A stretch of 64,000 nucleotides of DNA from Acetomicrobium sp. UBA5826 (lineage in GTDB: Bacteria; Synergistota; Synergistia; Synergistales; Acetomicrobiaceae), in NCBI RefSeq assembly GCF_002433005.1, contig NZ_DJHF01000025.1, positions 1 to 64,000 of the forward strand, in the 5' to 3' direction. The notes under the pieces are model-generated. The model saw only the letters and a list, made by a program, of their open reading frames with translations. It searched no databases and was not told the DNA's origin. The number at the start of each line of letters is the position of its first letter. Position 1 is the stretch's first letter. Positions 8,100-16,907 of this stretch are shown here, one piece after another. The position numbers and the translations under genes are program-made.

Positions 8100-9711
8100 A
8101 AGATATAAGCATTGGGGTTTTTTAACATATTTTTTCGTAATATTTTACTGTTTGGCCTTGGCTACAATTGGATATGCCGGGGAAAAATGGATTTTGTGGC
8201 ATGGGATTGAGAACGTGGGATATGTACCGGTGATAAATGATGATGGCCATGATCTGGTTCCAATTGACGTAGTCGCCAGTATCTTGAGTTTCAAGATAAG
8301 TTTTGACGATAAGACCTTTTTGGCCCGAAATAACGGCAGTTCATTAGAGTTAGTTAAAGGGGCATCTATGGCAAAAAGCAATGGTCATAATATTATTCCC
8401 CTTCCCTTTATGCCTTTATACAAAGAAGGGCATTGGTGGTTGGAAGCAAATACTGTGCTGAAATTATTGAAGCCTCTGGTGGGCGATGACAAAGAACTAA
8501 AATGGGCTGGTAAGTCAGAGGAGGACAAGGACCAGAGTGCTGCCGTTATCCCTATTCCTGGAAAGGATGCAAACGTGCCTTCGAAAAATGTCATTAAAGA
8601 AAACAATAACACCTTAATATCGCGGGGCAAAGTTAAAGGATTTCGCTGGGGGCAATGGGAGGATAGAGTGAGGTTGGTTGTCGATTTATCCTCTGAGGCA
8701 TCGCCCTTCGTCGATAGAAGTTCCTCTAACAAGCTGACTCTTCGATTTGAAGGATTTATCCTCGATCAGGGTTACGGAAATGATATTAAAAGCGGAGATT
8801 TTCCCGAGATTGCCATTGAGCAAAAAGGCGGTGCGGTGGTCATTGACATTTTTTATAAATCTGACAGAATTTCTTACTTTAGTCTTCCTTCTCCACCCAG
8901 ATACGTAGTGGATTTCTTCGGTTACGGGACAAAGAGGGGTGAGAGTCCGTCTCTTAAAGTTTCGGGAAATCCTTCTTTGGCTCCCACTTCGCAAGAGGGC
9001 GTTGAAGTATACGCGCCAAATAAAAAAGCGAAGTTTCCTGTAGTAGTCATAGATGCAGGTCATGGGGGTAAGGATCCTGGTGCCGTTGCAAACGGCTATA
9101 AAGAAAAAGATATAAACCTGAAAGTTGCAGAGGGTCTTGCAAATGTGCTTAATAAACGGGGCATTAGCGCTCGCCTCACTCGTTCGCGCGATATATACCT
9201 TCGATTGGACGAAAGAACGAAGTTGGCAAACGATTGGGATGGGGATTTGTTTGTAAGTTTACATTGCAATGCCCTGCCTGCAGGCAGAACTGCTAAGGGA
9301 ATCGAAATTTATATAATGGCCTTGCCTAGCGACGAGGATGCCATGAAACTAGCACTTATAGAAAACAAGGAATTGGGAGAAGGGGTTACGGATGCTAACA
9401 GTATAGCCGATAAGCGTACGAAACTTTTGTTACAGATATTAGGAGATATGGAGCAAAATGTAAAGATAGAGCAGAGCCTATCCTTTGCCGAAGTTTTATT
9501 TAAGGTGGGCAAAAATTCCGGTTTAAATATGCGTAGAGTAGCCCAGGCGCCCTTTTTTGTTTTAAGAGGAGCGACAATGCCGGCAGTATTAGTTGAAATG
9601 GGTTTTTTGACGGATAAATCGGAAGCCGCCTTGTTGGCTAATCCCAATTATCAAAAAAGGCTTGCTGAAAGTTTAGCTGATGGTATAGAGTCGTATTTAC
9701 GCAATATGTGA
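8074..9711 (+). CDS. amiC: N-acetylmuramoyl-L-alanine amidase (AmiC type) with AMIN domain
   Basis: 545 residues, exported. A hydrophobic signal segment lies at 14-35. A copper-amine-oxidase-N-like domain covers about 40-135, a linker follows, then an AMIN peptidoglycan-targeting domain at about 185-285. The catalytic Amidase_3 domain is at about 320-545 with zinc ligands H330 (DAGHGG), E344 and H397 (SLHCNA) and the catalytic glutamate in LVEMGF. It cleaves the amide bond between muramic acid and the stem peptide during cell division. Start ATG 8074/8077 overlaps the PmbA-like gene by 26 bases. Confidence 0.92.
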   Translation: MMCRPRAIKRYKHWGFLTYFFVIFYCLALATIGYAGEKWILWHGIENVGYVPVINDDGHDLVPIDVVASILSFKISFDDKTFLARNNGSSLELVKGASMAKSNGHNIIPLPFMPLYKEGHWWLEANTVLKLLKPLVGDDKELKWAGKSEEDKDQSAAVIPIPGKDANVPSKNVIKENNNTLISRGKVKGFRWGQWEDRVRLVVDLSSEASPFVDRSSSNKLTLRFEGFILDQGYGNDIKSGDFPEIAIEQKGGAVVIDIFYKSDRISYFSLPSPPRYVVDFFGYGTKRGESPSLKVSGNPSLAPTSQEGVEVYAPNKKAKFPVVVIDAGHGGKDPGAVANGYKEKDINLKVAEGLANVLNKRGISARLTRSRDIYLRLDERTKLANDWDGDLFVSLHCNALPAGRTAKGIEIYIMALPSDEDAMKLALIENKELGEGVTDANSIADKRTKLLLQILGDMEQNVKIEQSLSFAEVLFKVGKNSGLNMRRVAQAPFFVLRGATMPAVLVEMGFLTDKSEAALLANPNYQKRLAESLADGIESYLRNM

Positions 9712-9732
9712 GGTTTAGGAGGGTCGTTTTTC

Positions 9733-10368
9733 ATGGATAACAGTGAACTGCCGCGAAGACGAGACAGAGAACAAAAAAAAGTTCCCCAAAAAGCTCCCTT
9801 ACCATATAGAATAATCGCATGGACATGTCTTATCATGATTTTGTTCGGTTTGGGTTACTATGGTTCGGGACTAATTGTCAGAATATTTGGCAAGGAATTG
9901 AACGTTCAACAAACTATTTCCATGGAACAACAGGCACAAAAATTCGATGAAGTTAATGACTTCGGGACCCATATAGCCGAAGTAACGCTTTTTCTGCCGG
10001 ATAACGGCTCTCTAAGCGTGGTCGGTCATAGGATAGTTCCGAGCATTCCCGAAGAAAATGTCACCTCCAGTGTTGAAAAGTGGCTGTCACTGATGGCGGC
10101 CAAGGGCCTTGTCGATGGGAACAGTCGCGTCCTTCATGTCTTTCGCAATGGAGAAATTCTTTATTTAGACATGAACGCCCCCTTTTACTCATCTTTGCAA
10201 AAGCTCGACAGAGAGAGAGCATTGCTTTTTATGACAGCCTTACTTCGGACTGTCATAGATAACTTCGATCCAATCAAAGAAGTAAAATTTTTGATCGAGG
10301 GTAAAGATGCCGCAATGACAGATCCTGTGGATCTTTCCGTTACATGGCGATTGGCGCCCAAATTTTGA
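9733..10368 (+). CDS. GerMN-domain membrane-anchored protein
   Basis: 211 residues: a basic N-terminal tail, one transmembrane helix at about 30-52, and an extracytoplasmic GerMN-like domain at about 75-205 (VTLFLPDNGSL near its start, then the helix ERALLFMTALLRTVIDNF). GerMN domains occur in spore GerM and in many non-sporing cell-envelope proteins, often beside amidases, as here. An envelope role is inferred from the amidase 21 bases upstream. Ribosome site GGAGGG precedes the ATG. Confidence 0.78.
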   Translation: MDNSELPRRRDREQKKVPQKAPLPYRIIAWTCLIMILFGLGYYGSGLIVRIFGKELNVQQTISMEQQAQKFDEVNDFGTHIAEVTLFLPDNGSLSVVGHRIVPSIPEENVTSSVEKWLSLMAAKGLVDGNSRVLHVFRNGEILYLDMNAPFYSSLQKLDRERALLFMTALLRTVIDNFDPIKEVKFLIEGKDAAMTDPVDLSVTWRLAPKF

Positions 10369-10411
10369 TTATAAGTTTTTATGACGTCCTTTGTCTCTGG
10401 GGGATTGCTCT

Positions 10412-11005
10412 TTGGTCAATAATAAAGTAGTATTTGCAAGCAAAAACAAAGGCAAATATAACGAAATGGTCGTTTTGTTCGGTGAAGCGCCTGTAGAATT
10501 GGTATTTGCCCCCGATTTAATGGACATTGATGTTGAGGAGTACGGTAATTCCTATTCGGAAAATGCTCTTCTCAAGGCTTCAGTTTGGGCCAAAGCTCTA
10601 GGCATGCCGGCCTTGGCCGATGACAGCGGATTAGAAGTAGATGCACTTGGGAAACGTCCTGGAGTTTATTCTTCACGAGTGGCAGAAGATGATGAATCCA
10701 GAATTGCATGGGTCTTAAATAATATGGTTGGCATGAAAGAGAGGAAGGCGCGGTTTGTCGCTTCTCTGGCGTTAGTTTTGCCCAGAATGAACCAGGTATG
10801 GTTGGTGTCGGGTTTCTGTTATGGACAAATAGCCATTTCTGGGCGAGGTGCAGAGGGATTCGGTTACGATCCTATATTTATTCCAAAGGGTTACTATAAA
10901 ACATTCGCGGAACTGGGGCAGGGGATTAAAAATCGCGTCTCTCACAGGTCTGTTGCCGTTAAAGCCCTTTGTGATATGCTTAATGCTCGAAGTGTGTTAA
11001 AATAG
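10412..11005 (+). CDS. rdgB: XTP/dITP pyrophosphatase (RdgB/HAM1)
   Basis: About 197 residues. It hydrolyses the non-canonical purine triphosphates XTP and dITP so that they are not built into DNA. Visible signatures: VVFASKNKGKYNE near the start, ADDSGLEVDAL, RPGVYSSR, GFGYDPIF and the C-terminal SHRSVA. TTG at 10412 is preferred because GGGGGA lies seven bases before it and the first strand then starts where the family usually begins. TTG 10391 would add seven residues and has no clear ribosome site. Confidence 0.93.
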   Translation: MVNNKVVFASKNKGKYNEMVVLFGEAPVELVFAPDLMDIDVEEYGNSYSENALLKASVWAKALGMPALADDSGLEVDALGKRPGVYSSRVAEDDESRIAWVLNNMVGMKERKARFVASLALVLPRMNQVWLVSGFCYGQIAISGRGAEGFGYDPIFIPKGYYKTFAELGQGIKNRVSHRSVAVKALCDMLNARSVLK

Positions 11006-11062
11006 CTATTTGAATGGCTTTTGCGCTATAAAAATCGTTGTGATAGGCTCAAAGGTCTTAGC

Positions 11063-11091
11063 TTGTGACAGTAACGTTATGTATTTATAAA
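11063..11091 (+). promoter_or_regulatory. candidate sigma-70-type promoter of secG-pncB
   Basis: TTGTGA (11063-11068) and TATAAA (11086-11091) are separated by exactly 17 bases and lie about 45 bases upstream of the secG start. Confidence 0.55.
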
Positions 11092-11137
11092 GCAAAATAT
11101 CATAAAAAACATAGTTAAGGCATAGGGGGCACTGAAG

Positions 11138-11371
11138 ATGTTTTTGTTCGTATCTCTTTTGCAAATATTGATAGCTGTTGCACTGATAGGAATTGTAATG
11201 TTACAGCGAAGAAAACAGAGCGGTTTTGCTGGCGTATTTGGTGGTGGCACTCAGGCTGATATGTCAGGCGGGCAGTGGCAGCGTCTTTCCGGTTTAAGCA
11301 AAGTAACAGTTCTATTACTTGCTTCGTTTATGGTCACCTCCCTCATATTGGTCATGATGAGTGCAAGGTGA
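11138..11371 (+). CDS. secG: preprotein translocase subunit SecG
   Basis: 77 residues with two transmembrane helices (about 3-20 and 53-74) joined by a glycine-rich loop that holds MLQRRKQSGFAGVFGGG, the usual SecG signature. SecG assists SecYEA-driven protein export in the inner membrane. It stands alone with its own promoter candidate; the next gene starts five bases downstream. Confidence 0.93.
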   Translation: MFLFVSLLQILIAVALIGIVMLQRRKQSGFAGVFGGGTQADMSGGQWQRLSGLSKVTVLLLASFMVTSLILVMMSAR

Positions 11372-11376
11372 AGGAT

Positions 11377-12411
11377 ATGAAGAATATAGAATTTTTCGAA
11401 GATGTAAGCGCTTTGCAGTTGGGCTCAAGGCCTTTCTACAGCGCCAATCACGATGAAATTATGGCGGGATATACGACCGACGTTTATTTTGTCAAAACAA
11501 GGGATCTTCTGCGAGAAAACGGCACCTTGGATGTACCGGTGGTTGCCGAGATTTTTTCAAAAGAAACAGGCGTTTTTGCCGGTCTATCTGAGGTTTTGTC
11601 TTTGTTACGGGGTAAGGGCGTAGAAGTTTATTCTTTAGATGAGGGAATGTCTTTTTCTCCTAAGGAAGTAGTGTGTAGAATTCACGGTCTCTACAGTGCA
11701 TTTGGAATGTACGAAACAGTGATTTTGGGATTTTTAGCAGCATCGAGCGGGTGGGCAACCGCTGCTAGGGAATGCGTTAGAGCAGCAAATGGAAGACCTG
11801 TATTATGTTTTGGAGCTCGTCATGTTCATCCGGCAGTTGCCCCTGTTATGGAGAGGGTTGCCTTAGATGCCGGAGGTTGCGCAGGCGCGAGTTGTATATT
11901 GGGAGCAAAGATGGCCAAGGCAGAACCGCAGGGAACGATACCTCATGCTGCCGTGTTGATAGTGGGAGATACAGTAAAAACCGCGTTATTATACAATAGT
12001 ATATTGCCTGAACGAGAATCAAGGATTATTTTGGTCGATACTTTTAAAGACGAAGCCGAAGAATCGCTCTTGGTTGCGCGAGCATTAAAGAAAGATCTTC
12101 ACGGCGTACGTTTGGATACTCCCGGAGAGCGCGGAGGGGTATCGCCTGCTCTGGTACGAGAGGTTCGGTGGAGATTGGACGTCGAGGGATTTAACCATGT
12201 CAAAATTGTCGTTTCCGGTGGCCTTAATCCTGAAAGGATTAAGTTACTTTTGCATGCAGGCGCTGATGTATTTGGAGTTGGAAGTTATATAGCTCATGGA
12301 ACTCCGAGAGATATGACGATGGATCTCAAGATGATCGACGGAAAACCCATCGCAAAAAGGGGCAGATTGCCCGGCATAGAGCATAATCCTAGGCTTAGGA
12401 GATTTTTGTAA
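11377..12411 (+). CDS. pncB: nicotinate phosphoribosyltransferase family protein
   Basis: About 344 residues, the short archaeal-like form of the NAPRTase/QAPRTase fold that makes nicotinate mononucleotide from nicotinate and PRPP in NAD salvage. Family features are the N-terminal YTTDVYFVKTRDLL, GARHVHPAVAPVMER, the LVDTFKDEAEES strand and the phosphate-loop region VSGGLNPERI...GVGSYI. ATG 11377 follows AAGGTGAAGG directly after secG. An in-frame extension into secG has no support. Substrate (nicotinate versus a related base) is not certain from sequence alone. Confidence 0.85.
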   Translation: MKNIEFFEDVSALQLGSRPFYSANHDEIMAGYTTDVYFVKTRDLLRENGTLDVPVVAEIFSKETGVFAGLSEVLSLLRGKGVEVYSLDEGMSFSPKEVVCRIHGLYSAFGMYETVILGFLAASSGWATAARECVRAANGRPVLCFGARHVHPAVAPVMERVALDAGGCAGASCILGAKMAKAEPQGTIPHAAVLIVGDTVKTALLYNSILPERESRIILVDTFKDEAEESLLVARALKKDLHGVRLDTPGERGGVSPALVREVRWRLDVEGFNHVKIVVSGGLNPERIKLLLHAGADVFGVGSYIAHGTPRDMTMDLKMIDGKPIAKRGRLPGIEHNPRLRRFL

Positions 12412-12486
12412 GGAAACAAAGGTCATGTTTAACCCGTCTCCGTCTGAAATTGATGGAGAATGTAAGGTCCGATTGTGGTGTATTTC

Positions 12487-12516
12487 TTGACATAAGGGGC
12501 TAAGGTTGGATAGAAT
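12487..12516 (+). promoter_or_regulatory. promoter of the rplM-rpsI operon
   Basis: A consensus TTGACA (12487-12492) and TAGAAT (12511-12516) with an 18-base spacer. Transcription would begin near 12523, leaving a leader of about 140 bases before rplM. The leader may hold a regulatory structure, but no known L13 leader pattern was recognised. Confidence 0.7.
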
Positions 12517-12664
12517 AACTCCGCTGTCGAGAACTCATCGTTTGTGGAAACTTAACGCTTTGTGTTTGTTGTATAGTTAAAGTATCGTCAGCATAAGCCG
12601 AATAAAATATATTATCAATCGTAGAGGTTTTTTACTGCGAGGAAAGTTGAAGGAGGAACTTCAT

Positions 12665-13102
12665 ATGCAAGGATACAAGACTTTTATGACAAAGCCGAAA
12701 GAGGTGGAACAACAGCGTAAATGGTATGTTGTAGACGCTACCGATATGCCTTTGGGAAGACTCGCGGCATGCATAGCTCCCATATTAATGGGAAAGCATA
12801 AGCCGAATTATACTCCTCATGTAGATACAGGGGATTTTGTAATTGTCGTTAACGCCGCCAATGTAAAATTGACCGGCAAAAAAGGCATCCAATCAGTTGT
12901 ATATAGTTATAGCGGGTATAAGGGAGGGCTTAAATCTACGCCCTACAATGTGCTTCTGGAGAAAAAACCCGAGCGTCTTGTAGAGAGGGTCGTTAAGGGG
13001 ATGTTGCCTCGTAATAAACTAAAATATCATAGGAAGCTGAAAGTATATGCCGGTCCCGATCACCCTCACGAAGCGCAGAAACCAGAAGCTTTGGATATTT
13101 AA
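12665..13102 (+). CDS. rplM: 50S ribosomal protein L13
   Basis: 145 residues, full length for L13, an early assembly protein of the large ribosomal subunit. It has the family core [17 protein letters not shown], the loop [19 protein letters not shown] and the C-terminal [10 protein letters not shown]...[16 protein letters not shown]. The ATG at 12665 is chosen because AGGAGG lies eight bases before it; the upstream TTG would sit inside that ribosome site. It forms the conserved L13-S9 pair with the next gene. Confidence 0.98.
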   Translation: MQGYKTFMTKPKEVEQQRKWYVVDATDMPLGRLAACIAPILMGKHKPNYTPHVDTGDFVIVVNAANVKLTGKKGIQSVVYSYSGYKGGLKSTPYNVLLEKKPERLVERVVKGMLPRNKLKYHRKLKVYAGPDHPHEAQKPEALDI

Positions 13103-13162
13103 GTTTCTGTTTTGTTAATGTATTTTTTTTAAAAGTTTTTATTAAAAAGGAGGAAGAGACCT

Positions 13163-13558
13163 TTGCCGTCACCAACGTATTATTGGGGTACAGGTAGAAG
13201 AAAAGAGTCAATTGCTAGGGTACGTGTTCGTCCCGGAGAGGGGCAAATTGTTATAAATGGGCGAAGCATCGAAGACTATTTTCCAAGGCAATTGTGGAGG
13301 CTTAACGCCTTGGAGCCCCTAAAGGTTTCCGGAATGGAAGGAAAAATAGATGTATTCATTAAAGCTCAAGGCGGGGGTTTAAGCGGTCAGGCCGGAGCGG
13401 TAAGGCTTGGAATAGCCAGAGCTTTGTTGTCCTTAGATCCCGAAATGAGGCCTGTATTGAAAAAAGCAGACCTCCTTGCCCGCGATCCTAGAATGGTAGA
13501 GAGAAAGAAGTTCGGGAGAAGAAAGGCAAGGGCACTTTATCAATACTCAAAGAGGTAA
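13163..13558 (+). CDS. rpsI: 30S ribosomal protein S9
   Basis: 131 residues ending in YQYSKR, the basic tail that reaches the P-site tRNA in the ribosome. The body carries [12 protein letters not shown], the LEPL segment, [19 protein letters not shown] and [14 protein letters not shown]. Translation starts at TTG 13163, eight bases after AGGAGG; there is no better in-frame ATG. The 60-base gap after rplM has no terminator, so both are one transcript. Confidence 0.98.
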   Translation: MPSPTYYWGTGRRKESIARVRVRPGEGQIVINGRSIEDYFPRQLWRLNALEPLKVSGMEGKIDVFIKAQGGGLSGQAGAVRLGIARALLSLDPEMRPVLKKADLLARDPRMVERKKFGRRKARALYQYSKR

Positions 13559-13644
13559 ATTTAATTCGTTTTTCGCCAATTTATGGCTTAGCGGTTAACG
13601 GATAGATGCAGGAGATTAGTATTGCAGCGATAGTTATAAACCAC

Positions 13645-13681
13645 ACAGACGGAGATCGTGATTCTCCGTCTGTAATCTTTT
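13645..13681 (+). terminator. terminator after rpsI
   Basis: A perfect 11-bp stem (13645-13655 with 13663-13673, ACAGACGGAGA/TCTCCGTCTGT) with a 7-base loop and a short T-rich tail closes the ribosomal-protein operon. Confidence 0.8.
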
Positions 13682-13762
13682 GCAACCAAGTTATTGTTTT
13701 ATATCGAGTTATCGATGTATTGGAATTCAATATTTTGAAAATTAAAACTCATATTTTTCCCC

Positions 13763-13791
13763 TTTACAAAAACCGGCAAATAGATTATCCT
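13763..13791 (+). promoter_or_regulatory. promoter of the tetR-RND efflux operon
   Basis: TTTACA (13763-13768) and TATCCT (13786-13791) with a 17-base spacer. A small inverted repeat, GACT-gaat-AGTC, at 13801-13812 lies just downstream, about where a TetR repressor could act on its own promoter. The operator is a guess. Confidence 0.55.
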
Positions 13792-13825
13792 TTTTCTCCA
13801 GACTGAATAGTCGGGAGGTTGAGTT

Positions 13826-14386
13826 TTGAAGGACACCAGAGACTGCATCATAAGCGCAGCCCGTCATTTGTTCGCACAACAGGGATTTCACGGGACTAGC
13901 GTAGATTCTATTGCAAAGAAAGCTGGCGTTAGCAAAGGAGCTTTGTATTGGCACTTTAGCGATAAGTTTGAGCTATACCGCACTATTTTAGTATTGGAAA
14001 TTGATAGAATGAAGGATATTTTTAAGTTGACCTTCGAGGACGCAACGGATGTCAAGGAATTTGTGCGGAGAAGAGGCATGCTCATTTTAATGGCCTTTGA
14101 AAAAGATCCCGAGACCATGCTTATCTGGATGGATCTTTTGATTCAGGCGAAACGGGGGAAAGAAGAATTCAAGAATATGGCAAAAGACCTTGCCTCATGT
14201 ATAAAAAAATCAATGGACGAAGGAGTGCGCATCGATTTAGCTGGCAATAGGCAAGAGTCTGTATTTTTACTGTTGCGCTTGGTCGTATTCGGTCTATTAT
14301 CATGCCAAGGTAGTGTTTTGGACACTGGCGAAGCTATAGATAGCTGGAAGCAAATAGTTGATTTGGTTATGAGGGGAGATGAGTAA
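13826..14386 (+). CDS. TetR-family transcriptional regulator
   Basis: 186 residues. The N-terminal TetR helix-turn-helix (about 1-50) is typical: IISAARHLFAQQGFHGTS, then IAKKAGVSKGALYWHFSDK. The C-terminal ligand domain is not assignable. It is the first gene of the efflux operon, 17 bases before the TolC-like gene, so it most likely represses the pump until a toxic ligand binds. Start is TTG 13826, with GGGAGG eight bases before it. Confidence 0.92.
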   Translation: MKDTRDCIISAARHLFAQQGFHGTSVDSIAKKAGVSKGALYWHFSDKFELYRTILVLEIDRMKDIFKLTFEDATDVKEFVRRRGMLILMAFEKDPETMLIWMDLLIQAKRGKEEFKNMAKDLASCIKKSMDEGVRIDLAGNRQESVFLLLRLVVFGLLSCQGSVLDTGEAIDSWKQIVDLVMRGDE

Positions 14387-14403
14387 TTAAGGTGGCTAAT
14401 TTC

Positions 14404-15756
14404 ATGGAAAGACGTTTTTTATTGATAATAGGTTTTTGCTCTTTGATTTTCTTAGTGCTTGTTATGGATAAAAACGCTTGGGGGCAAGATGTTCAATCTG
14501 ATGTCAAGTATAATTTGGACAACTTAATTTCAATAGCAGAAGAGCATAACCCCATACTAAAAGCAGCACAGGAGCAGCTCAATCAGGTTAGAGCTCAAGA
14601 GCTACAAACTGCCTCTCAATTGGCGCCCAGGCTTGATTCGAGCTTAACGTATGTGCACCAATACGGAGGAGGTATGACGGAATCGAAGTATAGAGATACC
14701 TACAAGGCCGCGTTAACCCTGACGCATACTCTCTACAGCGGTGACGGCCTTGAGGCTTCATTAAGGGCTGCCACGTTGAATCGTCGAGCTTTGGAGGCAG
14801 ATGTCTTACGCACTAAACAAACAATCAGAAATGATGTGCAAAACGCCTATTACGATTTACAGAGAGCAAGGGCTCAGCTGCAAGTTGCTCAAGAAAACTA
14901 TGATTTGACACTAGAACATTTAAAACAGGCACAATCGCTTTACAACCAAGGTGTTGTGGCCATTAATGAAGTCCTTAGAACCCAAGTCGATGTTTCGTCT
15001 GCCGAATTGAATTTGATTCAAGCTAAAAATGGCACACAAGTTGCCTTAAGTGCTCTGGAAAAGGCTGTTGGGATTCCGCTTTCCCACGAAATAGTTCCTG
15101 AAGTATCCCCCGAAGAGGAGTCTCCCTTCGCTTTGCCGCAGATCGATCCTTACAGCATTGCGCTTCAATATCGCCCTGAGCTGGTGTCCTTGGAAGACTC
15201 GAGAAAAGCAGCAGAGGAGCTGGCCAAAGCTGCCGCGGGCCAGGCAAGGCCAAATATATATCTGCAGGGAGAGGCATCTTATTACGAAGATGAGTTTTTC
15301 CCCAATGAGGATGACTGGAATGTATCGATCATCGCCTCTTTGAGATTGTACGATCGGGGAGAAGTAAAGAGCAAGATAGAGGAAAATAAGGCCATGGCCA
15401 GGGAATTGCTAGCCAGGATTGATGATCTCAGGAATCAAATTCGTCTAGAGGTATCCACAGCGTGGCAGAACTTGGAATCGGCGTTGCAAAGCGTTCGCGT
15501 AGCCGAGGATCAAGTCACTACAGCAGAAGAGGATTATCGAATGGCGTTGAGACGTTATGTTGAGCAAGTGGGCACTAACATAGACGTTTTAGATGCAAGA
15601 ACGGCGTTGACGGATGCCAATACCAACTTTGTAAATGCAATATATGACGCCTATTCAGCCTACAGCGACCTTATCTACGCGATGGGCATAATGGATGAAG
15701 GTGTGTTTGACGATCTGAATGAAAACGAAGCAGTGAACGGGGAGGTAACTAAATGA
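14404..15756 (+). CDS. TolC-family outer-membrane efflux protein
   Basis: About 450 residues. A signal peptide covers roughly 1-27. Two OEP repeats rich in long amphipathic helices follow, with the family pattern NPxLKAAQEQLNQVRAQE in the first and the paired LYNQGVV and RYVEQVGTNIDVLDAR elements. It forms the outer-membrane channel of a tripartite RND pump with the next two genes, which itself argues for a diderm envelope. ATG 14404 has AGGTGG eight bases upstream and is preferred over GTG 14392. It ends in an ATGA overlap. Confidence 0.92.
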   Translation: MERRFLLIIGFCSLIFLVLVMDKNAWGQDVQSDVKYNLDNLISIAEEHNPILKAAQEQLNQVRAQELQTASQLAPRLDSSLTYVHQYGGGMTESKYRDTYKAALTLTHTLYSGDGLEASLRAATLNRRALEADVLRTKQTIRNDVQNAYYDLQRARAQLQVAQENYDLTLEHLKQAQSLYNQGVVAINEVLRTQVDVSSAELNLIQAKNGTQVALSALEKAVGIPLSHEIVPEVSPEEESPFALPQIDPYSIALQYRPELVSLEDSRKAAEELAKAAAGQARPNIYLQGEASYYEDEFFPNEDDWNVSIIASLRLYDRGEVKSKIEENKAMARELLARIDDLRNQIRLEVSTAWQNLESALQSVRVAEDQVTTAEEDYRMALRRYVEQVGTNIDVLDARTALTDANTNFVNAIYDAYSAYSDLIYAMGIMDEGVFDDLNENEAVNGEVTK

Positions 15757-16907
15757 AGACCAAAACAGTCGTTATAGCCGTAATCGCAGTAGCCTTGGCA
15801 TCAATAATCGGTCTGAGGGTGTTGAACAATGACAAAACGACCGAGCAGCCTGGTGTGCCAACCCCCCAACAGAGTGCGATAAACGTTTCCGTAGTCAAGC
15901 CAAATTTAATGGAATTTGAGGATATCGTAACTTTTGTTGGAACGGTAGAGCCGCAAGAAAAGGCCATGATTGCATCTAAAGTGACCAATAACGTGACAGT
16001 TTTAGAAGTTTATGTTGATGTCGGATCGGAAATAAAAAAGGGTCAACCTTTGGCAAAACTAGATGATAGCCTGGTCAACCGACAAATTGAAGAGGCCAAG
16101 GCAGCAGTCGCTGCCGCAAGGGCTGCGATATCGCAGGCAAAAAGCCAATTGCAGACCACGGAGAAAGATTATGTGCGTTATAAAAATTTATATGAGGAGC
16201 AAGTTATAAGTCGCCAGCAGTTGGATCAAATAGAAGGACAGTATGAAGTGGAAAAGGCCAAACTCGAGCAGGCCCAAAGGCAGCTCGATCAGGCCCAGGC
16301 TCAGCTGAGGCAGCTTCAAATTATGAGGGAATATCACAGTATCGTCTCTCCCGTAGACGGAGTTATTGCCGAAAGGCATATAGATCCTGGCGATACCGTT
16401 AGCGTTGGGAGTACTTGTTTTACGGTTTCAAGGCAGGAAACGGTTAAGATAATTGGGACGGTAACGGAAAACGACTATCCAAGGATTAAATTAGGGCAAG
16501 TTGCCCATGTAAAAGTAGATGCATTCCCAAACATGACTTTTGAGGCCGGAGTGGTGCGAATTAGCCCGGTACTTGATTCGGTCACCAGGACCGGAGAAGT
16601 GGAAGTGTGGCTTTCATCTGAAGGGATGTTAAAGCCTGGGATGTTCGCCAGGACTGAGGTCGTAGTGGGCAAGCATGAAGGACTTTCCCTTCCCAGGGAG
16701 GCGGTAAAACAATTGCCGGGAACAGGCGAATGGTATTGCTTCGTTGTAACGCCCGATAAAAAGGCAAAGCAGGTTTTCGTTAGACGTGGCATAGAGAGCG
16801 GTAATTTGGTAGAAATTATCGAAGGACTTAAAGCGGAAGACAATGTAATATCGCCTGTTGTTCGCGCCATTGGCGACGGGGTATCTGTGGAGGTGGTAGG
16901 TCAATGA
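15753..16907 (+). CDS. RND efflux periplasmic adaptor (membrane fusion protein)
   Basis: 384 residues. One N-terminal membrane anchor (about 5-24) is followed by a split lipoyl/barrel-sandwich domain, a long coiled-coil hairpin rich in Ala, Gln and Lys (about 110-190) and a C-terminal beta-barrel and membrane-proximal domain. HlyD/AcrA-type adaptors bridge the inner-membrane pump and the TolC channel. The start overlaps the tolC-like gene and the end overlaps the pump gene, each by ATGA. Confidence 0.93.
   Translation: MKTKTVVIAVIAVALASIIGLRVLNNDKTTEQPGVPTPQQSAINVSVVKPNLMEFEDIVTFVGTVEPQEKAMIASKVTNNVTVLEVYVDVGSEIKKGQPLAKLDDSLVNRQIEEAKAAVAAARAAISQAKSQLQTTEKDYVRYKNLYEEQVISRQQLDQIEGQYEVEKAKLEQAQRQLDQAQAQLRQLQIMREYHSIVSPVDGVIAERHIDPGDTVSVGSTCFTVSRQETVKIIGTVTENDYPRIKLGQVAHVKVDAFPNMTFEAGVVRISPVLDSVTRTGEVEVWLSSEGMLKPGMFARTEVVVGKHEGLSLPREAVKQLPGTGEWYCFVVTPDKKAKQVFVRRGIESGNLVEIIEGLKAEDNVISPVVRAIGDGVSVEVVGQ

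Noticed and set aside
11275..11376. N-terminal extension of the nicotinate phosphoribosyltransferase into secG
   Set aside because: The extra residues are the shifted frame of the secG membrane helix; ATG 11377 gives the normal family start.
13606..13806. 66-codon open frame between rpsI and the tetR gene
   Set aside because: It runs through the rpsI terminator and the tetR promoter, has no ribosome site and its product looks random.
16475..16870. 131-codon minus-strand frame inside the adaptor gene
   Set aside because: It is fully antisense to a well-supported gene in an operon with ATGA overlaps on both sides.
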